10,799 nt of DNA from Frondihabitans sp. (GTDB lineage Bacteria > Actinomycetota > Actinomycetes > Actinomycetales > Microbacteriaceae): assembly GCA_025464735.1 (NCBI GenBank), contig JAODMX010000025.1, forward strand, positions 1-10,799, in the 5' to 3' direction. Shown piece after piece: positions 1 through 4,749 of this stretch (its first letter is position 1; every line of letters begins with the position of its first letter). Both the position numbers and the translations under genes were made by a program. Below the pieces are notes generated by a model. The model was not told where the DNA came from. It did not search any database and worked only from the letters and a program-made list of their open reading frames with translations.

Positions 1-700
1 CATGCTGGCCGACGTGGGTCTCTCGACCAACCCGGAGGCGATGATCGCGAACTTCGGCTCACAGGTCGACGTCGTGGTCGGCTACTTCGGCGATAGTGCC
101 CCGGAATGGATCCAGCTGCTCGGCAGAGTGCCGGTCGTCGAACTCGATCCCGTGGGCCCTCCCGAACGCGGCGCCGTCCTGATCGATCCGGCCGCTGCGA
201 TCGAGGAGCTCGCAGAGCACTTCGTCACGACCGGTGTTGGGTACCCGGCGATCCTCGATTCCTCGTGGCCCGACCAGCCGAGTACGCGAAGTGATCTCCT
301 GCGGGCGGCGTTCGAACGTCGGGGCTATCTTCCCCAGTACTTCCTGGTCGAAGAAGCGACTGCCGAATCCGCGGCGAAGCGCACGACGGAAGTGCTGAGT
401 GGCCGGCGCCGGCTCGACGCCATCGTGACCTTCAACGACCTCATGGCCATCGGCACCCTTAACGCGTGCATTCGCGCGGGCGTCGACGTACCGGGGCGGA
501 TGCGCGTCGTCGGCGTCGACGGCCTCTCGATCGGCCGCTATGTCACGCCGACGCTGACGACCCTCGACGTCGACCTCGACGCCGTCGGTCGCAACGCGGT
601 TGAGCTGGCCGTGGGGATCTCCTCCGGGGCGATCCCGCCGTCCGGCCCCGAGGCGGTGCGTCGGGTCGAGCACCGCCTGTTGCTGCGCGAGTCCGCCTGA
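1..700 (+). CDS. LacI-family transcriptional regulator, C-terminal part (5' end outside window)
   Basis: This is the effector-binding half of a LacI/GalR-type regulator. It uses a periplasmic-binding-protein fold to sense a small molecule, usually a sugar, and to change DNA binding in the cytoplasm. About 232 residues are visible and the frame is open at base 1. The family is usually about 330-350 residues, so the helix-turn-helix and hinge (about 100 residues) lie upstream. Family signatures are the stretch with FNDLMAIGTL (the usual 'ND..A.G' motif), VDVPGRMRVVGVDG ('vP.d..vvGfD') and the closing TPTLTTLDVD ('PpLTTv'). The chain ends in RHLLLRES-like residues typical of the family. The conserved Asp after VVG is kept, which favours a sugar-type ligand, but the ligand cannot be told from this fragment. 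The gene converges on the hydrolase, with only 19 bases between the two stop codons and no clear terminator. Confidence 0.9.
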   Translation, partial: MLADVGLSTNPEAMIANFGSQVDVVVGYFGDSAPEWIQLLGRVPVVELDPVGPPERGAVLIDPAAAIEELAEHFVTTGVGYPAILDSSWPDQPSTRSDLLRAAFERRGYLPQYFLVEEATAESAAKRTTEVLSGRRRLDAIVTFNDLMAIGTLNACIRAGVDVPGRMRVVGVDGLSIGRYVTPTLTTLDVDLDAVGRNAVELAVGISSGAIPPSGPEAVRRVEHRLLLRESA

Positions 701-719
701 CGCCGTCGCGCAGACCGGT

Positions 720-1616
720 TCAGCCAGCTGCGCTGTCGACGCCCTGCGTGAACTTCAGGATCGCCGCGGCCAGCGGCTCGGGCGCTTCCTGAGCGATCAG
801 GTGGCCGACACCCTCAAGCCGGACGGCGGTGACCCCGCCTTTGGCTACCTGGCGGAAGGTCTGCTCGGTGAACGGGTAGCCGGGGCCGTCGACGGTGAGG
901 ATCGGCATGGTCAAGGGATGCGATTGCGCACGGGCCTTGGTCGCGCCATCGTCTGCGAACAGGGCTTGGTAGAGCCCTGCGGCGCCGCGCCAGGCGTTCG
1001 GACGCGAGTAGGTGCGGACGAATTCGTCGATGTCGCCCGCGGAGATGGCGGTGGCTGTGGCAGTCATCAGCGGGTAGGCCCAGTCGGCGAGGAGCGTTCG
1101 TTCGTGGCCCGGCAGCAGCATCTCGGGGATGCCGGGAGCACCGAGTAGACCGACGTGCCAGGAGCCTCCGTGATTGACGTCGGCGAGGCTTTCGAGGCCG
1201 AAGCCGGCCAGCGTGGTCTCGACAGCCGTGAGGCTCAGGACGTCGTCGGGATGCGTCGAGGCGAAGCGAAAGGCGACCCCGCCGCTGATGTCCTGGCCGA
1301 GAAGGTGCGCTGGCCTGAGATTCAGGTGGCTCACGAGATGGTGGAGGTCTTCGGCCGAGGTCGCCTGGTCGTAGTTCGCTTCGGCAGCGCTCGAGTCACC
1401 GAAGCCGCGGAGATCGACCGCGATGACTCGGTGCGTCGCGGCCAACAGCGGGATCAGTGCGCGAAACGCCCACCAGGTCTCCGGCCAGCCGTGGACCAGC
1501 AGGATGGGCGAACCCGTCGAGCCGGCGGAGACGTAGTGGAGCCGAGTGTTGTTGATGTCGGCCAGGTGGTGAGTGACGCCGGAAATGGTGGCTCCGCGTG
1601 GGGTGATCTCGGGCAT
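720..1616 (-). CDS. alpha/beta-fold hydrolase, epoxide-hydrolase type
   Basis: A 298-residue cytoplasmic hydrolase of the alpha/beta fold. The nucleophile elbow is G-Q-D-I-S-G with Asp109, not Ser, as nucleophile. That is the pattern of epoxide hydrolases and haloalkane or haloacid dehalogenases. Other landmarks are the oxyanion-hole motif HGWPE (residues 42-46), the strand DLRGFGDS (68-75), Tyr203 and Tyr216 in the lid (the position of ring-opening tyrosines in epoxide hydrolases), a candidate acid Asp243 and the catalytic His272. The chosen ATG at 1616 has a strong GAGGAG ribosome-binding site. A longer in-frame reading to 1661 would run through the operator and is rejected. No secretion signal is seen. 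It is divergent from a MarR gene whose apparent operators lie in its promoter, so it is probably induced when that regulator releases DNA on binding a toxic or aromatic compound. Epoxide hydrolysis is the best guess; dehalogenase or esterase activity remains possible. Confidence 0.9.
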   Translation of the reverse strand: MPEITPRGATISGVTHHLADINNTRLHYVSAGSTGSPILLVHGWPETWWAFRALIPLLAATHRVIAVDLRGFGDSSAAEANYDQATSAEDLHHLVSHLNLRPAHLLGQDISGGVAFRFASTHPDDVLSLTAVETTLAGFGLESLADVNHGGSWHVGLLGAPGIPEMLLPGHERTLLADWAYPLMTATATAISAGDIDEFVRTYSRPNAWRGAAGLYQALFADDGATKARAQSHPLTMPILTVDGPGYPFTEQTFRQVAKGGVTAVRLEGVGHLIAQEAPEPLAAAILKFTQGVDSAAG

Positions 1617-1631
1617 GATTCTCCTCAAATA

Positions 1632-1646
1632 GACAACTAGGTTGTC
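1632..1646. promoter_or_regulatory. MarR operator 2 (GACAAC-TAG-GTTGTC)
   Basis: A second perfect palindrome that differs from operator 1 in one central base. The centres are 25 bp apart. It covers the expected transcription start of the hydrolase and sits just before its ribosome-binding site. Matching flanks (TA on the left in both copies) support a true repeated site and not a chance dyad. Confidence 0.7.
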
Positions 1647-1650
1647 AATC

Positions 1651-1679
1651 AGATTAGACAACTAAGTTGTCGATGTCAA
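1651..1679 (-). promoter_or_regulatory. Promoter of the alpha/beta hydrolase, spacer filled by an operator
   Basis: Read on the minus strand, a perfect -35 TTGACA (1674-1679) is followed by a 17-base spacer and TAATCT (1651-1656), which fits the actinobacterial TAnnnT -10. The 15-bp palindrome at 1657-1671 lies wholly inside the spacer, and the second copy starts 4 bases downstream of the -10. This is the layout of a strong promoter blocked by a repressor. Function is inferred from position. Confidence 0.75.
1657..1671. promoter_or_regulatory. MarR operator 1 (GACAAC-TAA-GTTGTC)
   Basis: A perfect palindrome with 6-bp arms and a 3-base centre. It lies between the -35 and -10 of the hydrolase promoter and also overlaps the likely -35 of the divergent marR gene (TTGTCG, 1667-1672). 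One bound dimer could therefore repress both genes. The length and TTGTC...GACAA style agree with known MarR-family sites. Confidence 0.75.
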
Positions 1680-1694
1680 TCGACGATCTACGAT
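1667..1694 (+). promoter_or_regulatory. Likely marR promoter, giving a leaderless mRNA
   Basis: TTGTCG (1667-1672), a 16-base spacer and TACGAT (1689-1694). The -10 ends 6 bases before the ATG at 1701, so transcription would begin at or next to the start codon. No ribosome-binding site is present, which agrees with a leaderless message. The -35 overlaps operator 1, implying autorepression. Confidence 0.55.
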
Positions 1695-1700
1695 GGATCC

Positions 1701-2171
1701 ATGTCCCGAACTGGTGCCGATCTCGCGCTGCTGATGCTCGGTGGTTTTCGGACGATGGCGGAACGGGCAACTGTCGAACTTGCGGCTCGTGGCTACGACG
1801 ATGTTCGGCCGACGCACGAGTTCGCGCTCCGGGCGATCCTGGCCGGCGCCAGCAGCGCCTCCGATCTCGGCAGGCGGATGGCGGTCAGCAAGCAGGCCGC
1901 GGCCAAGATGATCGCCGTGCTCGAGGGGCGTCGCTACGTCGCACGCGAGCCCGATCCGGCGGACAAGCGGCGAATGAACCTGGCGGTGACCGACTACGGC
2001 CTGTCGATGCTGCGCGCAGGGGAGGCGACCTTCGACACGCTCCGCGATGAGTGGGAGCAGCAGGTCGGGGCGGAGTCCCTTGCTCTGGTCGAAGCGACGC
2101 TGCGGCAGCTGGTCGGAGACGCGCCGGTTCGTCTCGACGCACCGGGCTGGATCGCCCGCGACACGCCCTAG
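1701..2171 (+). CDS. MarR-family transcriptional regulator
   Basis: A 156-residue winged-helix regulator with the usual MarR layout. It has an N-terminal dimerisation helix, a helix-turn-helix around residues 53-76 (ASDLGRRMAVSKQAAAKMI), a wing with the family's D..R motif in DPADKRRMNLAVT (about 85-97), and long C-terminal helices for dimerisation. MarR proteins bind short palindromes as dimers and usually leave DNA when a phenolic or other small ligand binds or a cysteine is oxidised. No cysteine is visible here, so ligand sensing is more likely than redox sensing. The ATG at 1701 is chosen because it follows a -10 box at leaderless distance; an ATG at 1693 is out of frame. The two palindromes in the divergent gap are its probable sites, with the hydrolase and itself as targets. 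Confidence 0.93.
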   Translation: MSRTGADLALLMLGGFRTMAERATVELAARGYDDVRPTHEFALRAILAGASSASDLGRRMAVSKQAAAKMIAVLEGRRYVAREPDPADKRRMNLAVTDYGLSMLRAGEATFDTLRDEWEQQVGAESLALVEATLRQLVGDAPVRLDAPGWIARDTP

Positions 2172-2180
2172 TCTGAGCGA

Positions 2181-2549
2181 GTGAGAAACCCCTATCAGGC
2201 GACGCTTCTAGGTCTTGGCATTCTGGCTCTTGTCGTGTCTGCTATCGGCTACATCGTTGTGGCCGCGGACGCCTCCGATCCGTTGGCTCACGCTGGCGGG
2301 ATTGCCGTTGGATTGTGGGTCGGAGGGTCAGCGCTGCTCCTCGGGATCCTGCTGATGGTCACCTGGCTCGCCGTCGCGGCGCTGAACTGGCGGCCGGGAG
2401 AGGTGGTCCCGGTCAGCCAGGATCCCGACGGCGAGCGACCCGAACCAGCTCAGGCCGAACCCGTGCCCGCCCCGCCTGCCGACCTCCCGCCGGGCGCGAG
2501 GATGTCCGCAGTCGACGCCCGTCTGCTCCGCGGCAAGAACCCCGAGTAG
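2181..2549 (+). CDS. Small two-helix membrane protein, hypothetical
   Basis: A 122-residue protein of unknown function. Two hydrophobic segments (about residues 7-29 and 40-67) would cross the membrane as a hairpin. A hydrophilic Pro/Glu/Ala-rich tail (about 70-110) follows and ends in a charged segment, DARLLRGKNPE. It starts at GTG, 9 bases after the marR stop. No ribosome-binding site is seen, but TAGTCT (2169-2174), made partly from the marR stop codon, lies 6 bases before the GTG. That suggests the gene has its own leaderless transcript. Codon third positions are less GC-biased in the first 25 codons than later, a common feature of membrane-segment starts. It converges on arsC with an 8-base gap. 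I do not recognise the family. Confidence 0.75.
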   Translation: MRNPYQATLLGLGILALVVSAIGYIVVAADASDPLAHAGGIAVGLWVGGSALLLGILLMVTWLAVAALNWRPGEVVPVSQDPDGERPEPAQAEPVPAPPADLPPGARMSAVDARLLRGKNPE

Positions 2550-2557
2550 ATCGGTGG

Positions 2558-2968
2558 TCAGGAGCTCGCGGGAAGGATCTCCGCAAGTAGCTTCTCGATG
2601 CGGGTCTTGATGTCGTCGCGGATCGGCCGAACCTCGGCGAGGGCGAGCCCGGCGGGATCCGTGAGGGCCCAATCCTCGTAACGCTTACCGGGAAAGATCG
2701 GGCAGGCGTCTCCACAGCCCATCGTGATGACGACGTCGGACTCTCGGACGGCCTCTGTTGTCATCAGCTGGGGAACCGCCTGCGAGATGTCGATGCCCTC
2801 CTCGGCCATGGCCTCGACGGCGATCGGGTTGATCGAGGTGCCCGGTTCGGACCCGCCGGAGCGAACGTCGACGTCGCCACGGGACAGTTCGCGCATGAAC
2901 CCGGCCGCCATCTGTGAGCGGCCCGCGTTGTGCACGCACACGAACAACACGATCGGTTTGTCGGTCAC
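2558..2968 (-). CDS. arsC: Arsenate reductase, low-molecular-weight phosphatase fold
   Basis: A 136-residue cytoplasmic enzyme that reduces arsenate to arsenite. The phosphatase-type loop C-VHNAG-RS gives the catalytic Cys11 and Arg17. Further Cys85 and Cys89 lie in MGCGDACP, and Asp104 in the TDPAG motif is the general acid. The whole pattern, including PGKRYEDW, matches the actinobacterial ArsC group. The best-known members (Corynebacterium glutamicum ArsC1/ArsC2) work through a mycothiol adduct and mycoredoxin; thioredoxin-coupled members shuttle electrons across Cys82/Cys89-like residues. The extra cysteines here leave both options open, and mycothiol is favoured by the host type. The start is GTG with GGAGG six bases upstream. 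The gene is divergent from arsR, with an operator 17 bases before the start codon. No arsenite pump gene is adjacent. Confidence 0.93.
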   Translation of the reverse strand: MTDKPIVLFVCVHNAGRSQMAAGFMRELSRGDVDVRSGGSEPGTSINPIAVEAMAEEGIDISQAVPQLMTTEAVRESDVVITMGCGDACPIFPGKRYEDWALTDPAGLALAEVRPIRDDIKTRIEKLLAEILPASS

Positions 2969-2984
2969 AACGGCCTCCAGATGT

Positions 2985-3000
2985 ATTGACGCTTATCAAT
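2985..3000. promoter_or_regulatory. ArsR operator, arsC-proximal copy
   Basis: ATTGACGCTTATCAAT is an imperfect dyad with ATTGA/TCAAT arms in the classic ArsR/SmtB style. It shares 12 of 16 bases, at the same spacing, with the copy at 3022-3037. On the minus strand a weak arsC promoter can be drawn around it (CTGACC, 17 bases, TACATC), which would place the dyad in the promoter spacer. Confidence 0.7.
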
Positions 3001-3021
3001 GGGGTCAGTCTTGCGCCATAC

Positions 3022-3037
3022 ATCGACGGGTGTCAAT
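3022..3037. promoter_or_regulatory. ArsR operator, arsR-proximal copy
   Basis: ATCGACGGGTGTCAAT has ATYGAC/GTCAAT arms with a single mismatch and a 4-base centre. It lies 37 bp centre to centre from the arsC-side copy. It overlaps the likely arsR -35 (TCGACG, 3023-3028) and spacer, so each divergent gene has its own operator. Confidence 0.7.
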
Positions 3038-3051
3038 GAAGTGGCTACAGT
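3023..3051 (+). promoter_or_regulatory. Likely arsR promoter, leaderless
   Basis: TCGACG (3023-3028), a 17-base spacer, then TACAGT (3046-3051). The -10 ends 6 bases before the arsR ATG, the same geometry as at marR, and no ribosome-binding site is visible. Confidence 0.5.
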
Positions 3052-3057
3052 TGCCGG

Positions 3058-3408
3058 ATGACCAGCGTCGAGCTTCTGCCCCTCCGCGACATCGGCGCCC
3101 GCTGCTCACCCCTGACCCGCGAGCCGATCAGTGCCAGCCACGCGGTCAGTCTGGCTCACGTCCTGAAGGCGGTCGCGGATCCGGCACGCCTGCGGCTCGT
3201 CTCCATGGTGGCGTCTCACGACGGCGCCGAAGCCTGCGTCTGCGATCTGACTGAGCCCCTTGGGCTCTCCCAGGGCACGGTGTCGCATCACCTGAAGATC
3301 CTCGTGGACGCGGGGATTCTCAGCCGCGAGAAACGGGGTACGTGGGCGTTCTATCGGCTCGTTCCCGGTGCCCTGGACTCGCTGGCGAGCCTCCTCGTCG
3401 CGGAGTGA
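3058..3408 (+). CDS. arsR: ArsR/SmtB-family metalloregulator
   Basis: A 116-residue winged-helix repressor, expected to leave DNA when As(III) or Sb(III) binds cysteines. The core is KAVADPARLRLVSMV (about residues 38-51), then EACVCDLTEPLGL and the recognition helix SQGTVSHHLKIL (71-82), with a wing through REKRGTWAFYRLV. Candidate metal ligands are Cys60 and Cys62 (the CVC of the alpha-3 site) and one N-terminal Cys16 in ARCSPL. E. coli-type ArsR uses three clustered cysteines in one helix, while C. glutamicum-type proteins join N-terminal cysteines to one near position 55. The arrangement here looks intermediate. The ATG at 3058 is preferred because of the -10 box at leaderless distance and because the N-terminal cysteine would be lost with later starts. 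It is divergent from arsC, with twin operators between. Confidence 0.92.
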   Translation: MTSVELLPLRDIGARCSPLTREPISASHAVSLAHVLKAVADPARLRLVSMVASHDGAEACVCDLTEPLGLSQGTVSHHLKILVDAGILSREKRGTWAFYRLVPGALDSLASLLVAE

Positions 3409-3471
3409 CGCGGGGCTGCTAGGCGCTCACGCAGCTTGGCCGGCTCTCTCTGCGCGATTTGCTGTGACGAG

Positions 3472-3515
3472 TGTCAGTTTGGGTTGACAGACGTGTTCTG
3501 TCAGTACAGACTGAC
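3472..3515. promoter_or_regulatory. Array of TGTCAG half-sites in front of the HTH/ClpN unit
   Basis: Four half-sites alternate in direction: TGTCAGT (3472-3478), TTGACAG (3484-3490), CTGTCAGT (3498-3505) and ACTGAC (3510-3515). They form a perfect dyad GTCAGT-ACAG-ACTGAC (3500-3515), a perfect 19-bp dyad TGACAG-N7-CTGTCA (3485-3503) and a looser TGTCA-N8-TGACA (3472-3489). A consensus -35 TTGACA (3484-3489) and a weak -10-like TACAGA (3505-3510) sit within the array. It ends 4 bases before the ATG at 3520. The small HTH protein encoded next is the natural candidate to bind it. Confidence 0.65.
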
Positions 3516-3519
3516 GGAC

Positions 3520-3738
3520 ATGGAATCACGAGATTTGGGCGAACAGCTCCGCACGGCCGATCCGGCGACGGGTCTGCGCGCGGTCGGCGCCCTGCATCGC
3601 CTGGCGGAGCGCGTCGAGGCGACCCATGTCGCCGAAGCCCGCCGCGAAGGCTGGTCGTGGGAGCAGATCGGCGATGCGCTGGGCGTCACACGCCAGTCGG
3701 TGCACGCCAAATATGGGAAAGGACGATCCAATGTTTGA
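3520..3738 (+). CDS. Small helix-turn-helix protein, ClpC2 N-terminal-like
   Basis: A 72-residue DNA-binding protein. After a short helical lead (residues 1-35) comes one clear helix-turn-helix at about 40-66, AEARREGWSWEQIGDALGVT followed by RQSVHAK. The 'AR..G.SW..IG..LGVT.Q' pattern is that of a small group of actinobacterial HTH proteins. As I recall the sequence, it is also the pattern of the N-terminal part of mycobacterial ClpC2. The ATG at 3520 is preferred to the upstream in-frame ATG at 3436 because the latter would translate the promoter and operator array. The stop codon overlaps the start of the ClpN-domain gene by 8 bases, so the two are almost surely co-transcribed and translationally coupled. 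The likely role is autorepression through the half-site array, with the partner protein as sensor. DNA binding is well supported; the signal is inferred. Confidence 0.85.
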   Translation: MESRDLGEQLRTADPATGLRAVGALHRLAERVEATHVAEARREGWSWEQIGDALGVTRQSVHAKYGKGRSNV

Positions 3739-4192
3739 GAGATTCACTCCATCCGCCCGACTGGCGGTCGAAGATGCGAAGTACGAAGCGGCGCGCCGCG
3801 GTGATCGCCGCATCGGCACCGAGCACCTCCTCCTCGCCCTCCTCCAGGAGGACGAACTGGCCCAGCTCGTCGGCGCCGACTCCGAGGCAGCGCACGACAG
3901 GGCCGACGAGCTTGATCGGGCCGCGCTCGCGGCCATCGGCGTCGAACTCGGGGGGTATCGACCTCAGGGCCGTGCTTCCGTCAGCAGGATGGCCCCGTTC
4001 ACGTCGGGTGCCAAGGCCCTGATGGGGCAGGCGCTGGCCAAAGCGGCGGCCGAAAAGGCGAAGTCCATCACGTCGCGGCATTTCCTGCTGGCGCTTCTCG
4101 ACCTCCAGGCCCCCGACCCCGCCGACGCACTCCTTGCTGCGCTGGCCGTCGACCGGCCCGCTCTTCGTGCTCGTCTCACCGAGGCTGCCTGA
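3731..4192 (+). CDS. Stand-alone ClpC N-terminal (double Clp_N) domain protein
   Basis: A 153-residue protein made only of the adaptor/substrate-receiving domain of ClpC, without either ATPase ring. Repeat 1 (about residues 2-70) opens with MFERFTPSAR and carries IGTEHLLLALL. Repeat 2 (about 88-149) opens with PFTSGAKAL and carries ITSRHFLLALL. It cannot unfold substrates itself. Known proteins of this kind include mycobacterial ClpC2, reported to bind cyclomarin A and so shield ClpC1. Phe2, Arg10 and the repeat-2 Phe90, which align with the cyclomarin-contact region of ClpC1 (Phe2, Phe80), are kept. The Glu of the GTEH motif is present in repeat 1 (Glu31) but replaced by Arg116 in repeat 2, so one of the two phosphoarginine-type pockets looks degenerate. 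The start at 3731 has AAAGGA seven bases upstream; an ATG at 3713 is a weaker choice. The gene is coupled to the HTH gene. Confidence 0.9.
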   Translation: MFERFTPSARLAVEDAKYEAARRGDRRIGTEHLLLALLQEDELAQLVGADSEAAHDRADELDRAALAAIGVELGGYRPQGRASVSRMAPFTSGAKALMGQALAKAAAEKAKSITSRHFLLALLDLQAPDPADALLAALAVDRPALRARLTEAA

Positions 4193-4207
4193 CGGCCTCC
4201 GAATGCA

Positions 4208-4247
4208 CGAAAAATGTTCCTCGCGGGCGAGGCGAGGGCGTTTTTCG
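4208..4247 (+). terminator. Possible intrinsic terminator after the ClpN gene
   Basis: A GC-rich hairpin CCTCGC-GG-GCGAGG (4219-4232) is followed after 8 bases by a TTTTT run (4241-4245). The outer CGAAAAA (4208-4214) can pair with TTTTTCG (4241-4247), so the structure is nearly symmetric and could act in both directions. The distance from hairpin to T-run is longer than ideal. Confidence 0.5.
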
Positions 4248-4271
4248 CACGGTCGACGTTGCCGCGGCGGC

Positions 4272-4277
4272 TACGAT
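4272..4277 (+). promoter_or_regulatory. -10 box TACGAT for the VOC gene
   Basis: TACGAT lies 8 bases before the ATG at 4286, with no ribosome-binding site between. No convincing -35 is seen. It is identical to the -10 proposed for marR. Confidence 0.4.
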
Positions 4278-4285
4278 CATGCGTC

Positions 4286-4732
4286 ATGGGACTCCGCAGG
4301 ATGGACCACGTCGGCGTCGTAGTCGACGACCTCGCCGCTGCCAGAGATTTCTTTCTCGACATCGGGCTCGAGGTCGAGGGCGAGACTCATGTCTCCGGCG
4401 GTTGGGTGGATGAAGTCGTCGGACTCCGTGGGGTCCACTCCGAACTCGTCATGATGCGGACCCCTGATCGCTCGGCGAAGCTCGAACTCACCAAGTTCCG
4501 TTCGCCGTCGGACGACGAGGGGATTCAGCCCTCGAAAGCCAACCGCTTCGGGATCCGGCACATCGCCTTCGCCGTCGACGAACTCGACGACGTCCTCGAA
4601 CGGCTTCACCTCCGTGGCTTCGGCACCATCGGCTCTGTGCAGAACTACGAGAACATCTATCGGCTCTGCTATGTCAGCGGTCCCGAAGGCATCATCATCG
4701 AGTTGGCCGAGGAGCAGTCCGCAGGCCGCTGA
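4286..4732 (+). CDS. VOC-superfamily (glyoxalase-fold) protein
   Basis: A 148-residue protein with two beta-alpha-beta-beta-beta modules, as in glyoxalase I, extradiol dioxygenases and antibiotic-binding resistance proteins. Module 1 runs from about residue 6 (MDHVGVVVDDLAAARDFFLD) to ELTKF. Module 2 starts at RHIAFAVDELDDVLERL (about 91-107) and ends at GPEGIIIELAE. The four usual metal-ligand positions are filled as His8, Glu67, His92 and Glu139, so a divalent-metal enzyme is likely and a purely binding role is less so. The motif order resembles methylmalonyl-CoA epimerase or lactoylglutathione-lyase-like members, but the substrate cannot be named. The ATG at 4286 is chosen because the fold begins at once and a -10 box lies just upstream; the longer reading from 4214 would include the terminator hairpin. 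It converges on a small minus-strand gene. Confidence 0.88.
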   Translation: MGLRRMDHVGVVVDDLAAARDFFLDIGLEVEGETHVSGGWVDEVVGLRGVHSELVMMRTPDRSAKLELTKFRSPSDDEGIQPSKANRFGIRHIAFAVDELDDVLERLHLRGFGTIGSVQNYENIYRLCYVSGPEGIIIELAEEQSAGR

Positions 4733-4749
4733 GAGGCGTGCGCTGCGTC

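Noticed and set aside
59..673. 204-codon minus-strand frame opposite the LacI gene
   Set aside because: Antisense shadow; the plus frame has clear LacI-family signatures.
1617..1661. Longer hydrolase start at 1661 (15 extra residues)
   Set aside because: These codons translate the MarR palindromes and the ribosome-binding site. The ATG at 1616 has GAGGAG at good spacing.
3436..3519. Upstream ATG at 3436 for the HTH gene, adding a Cys-rich leader
   Set aside because: It would translate the promoter and half-site array. The ATG at 3520 follows directly and gives a normal domain start. The cysteines are a chance of the reading frame.
3731..3738. Possible frameshift splitting one ClpC2-like gene in two
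   Set aside because: The second gene has its own ribosome-binding site and begins with MFERF, the natural start of ClpC. The first ends just after a complete HTH. A designed 8-base overlap is more likely than a broken fusion, though relatives should be compared.
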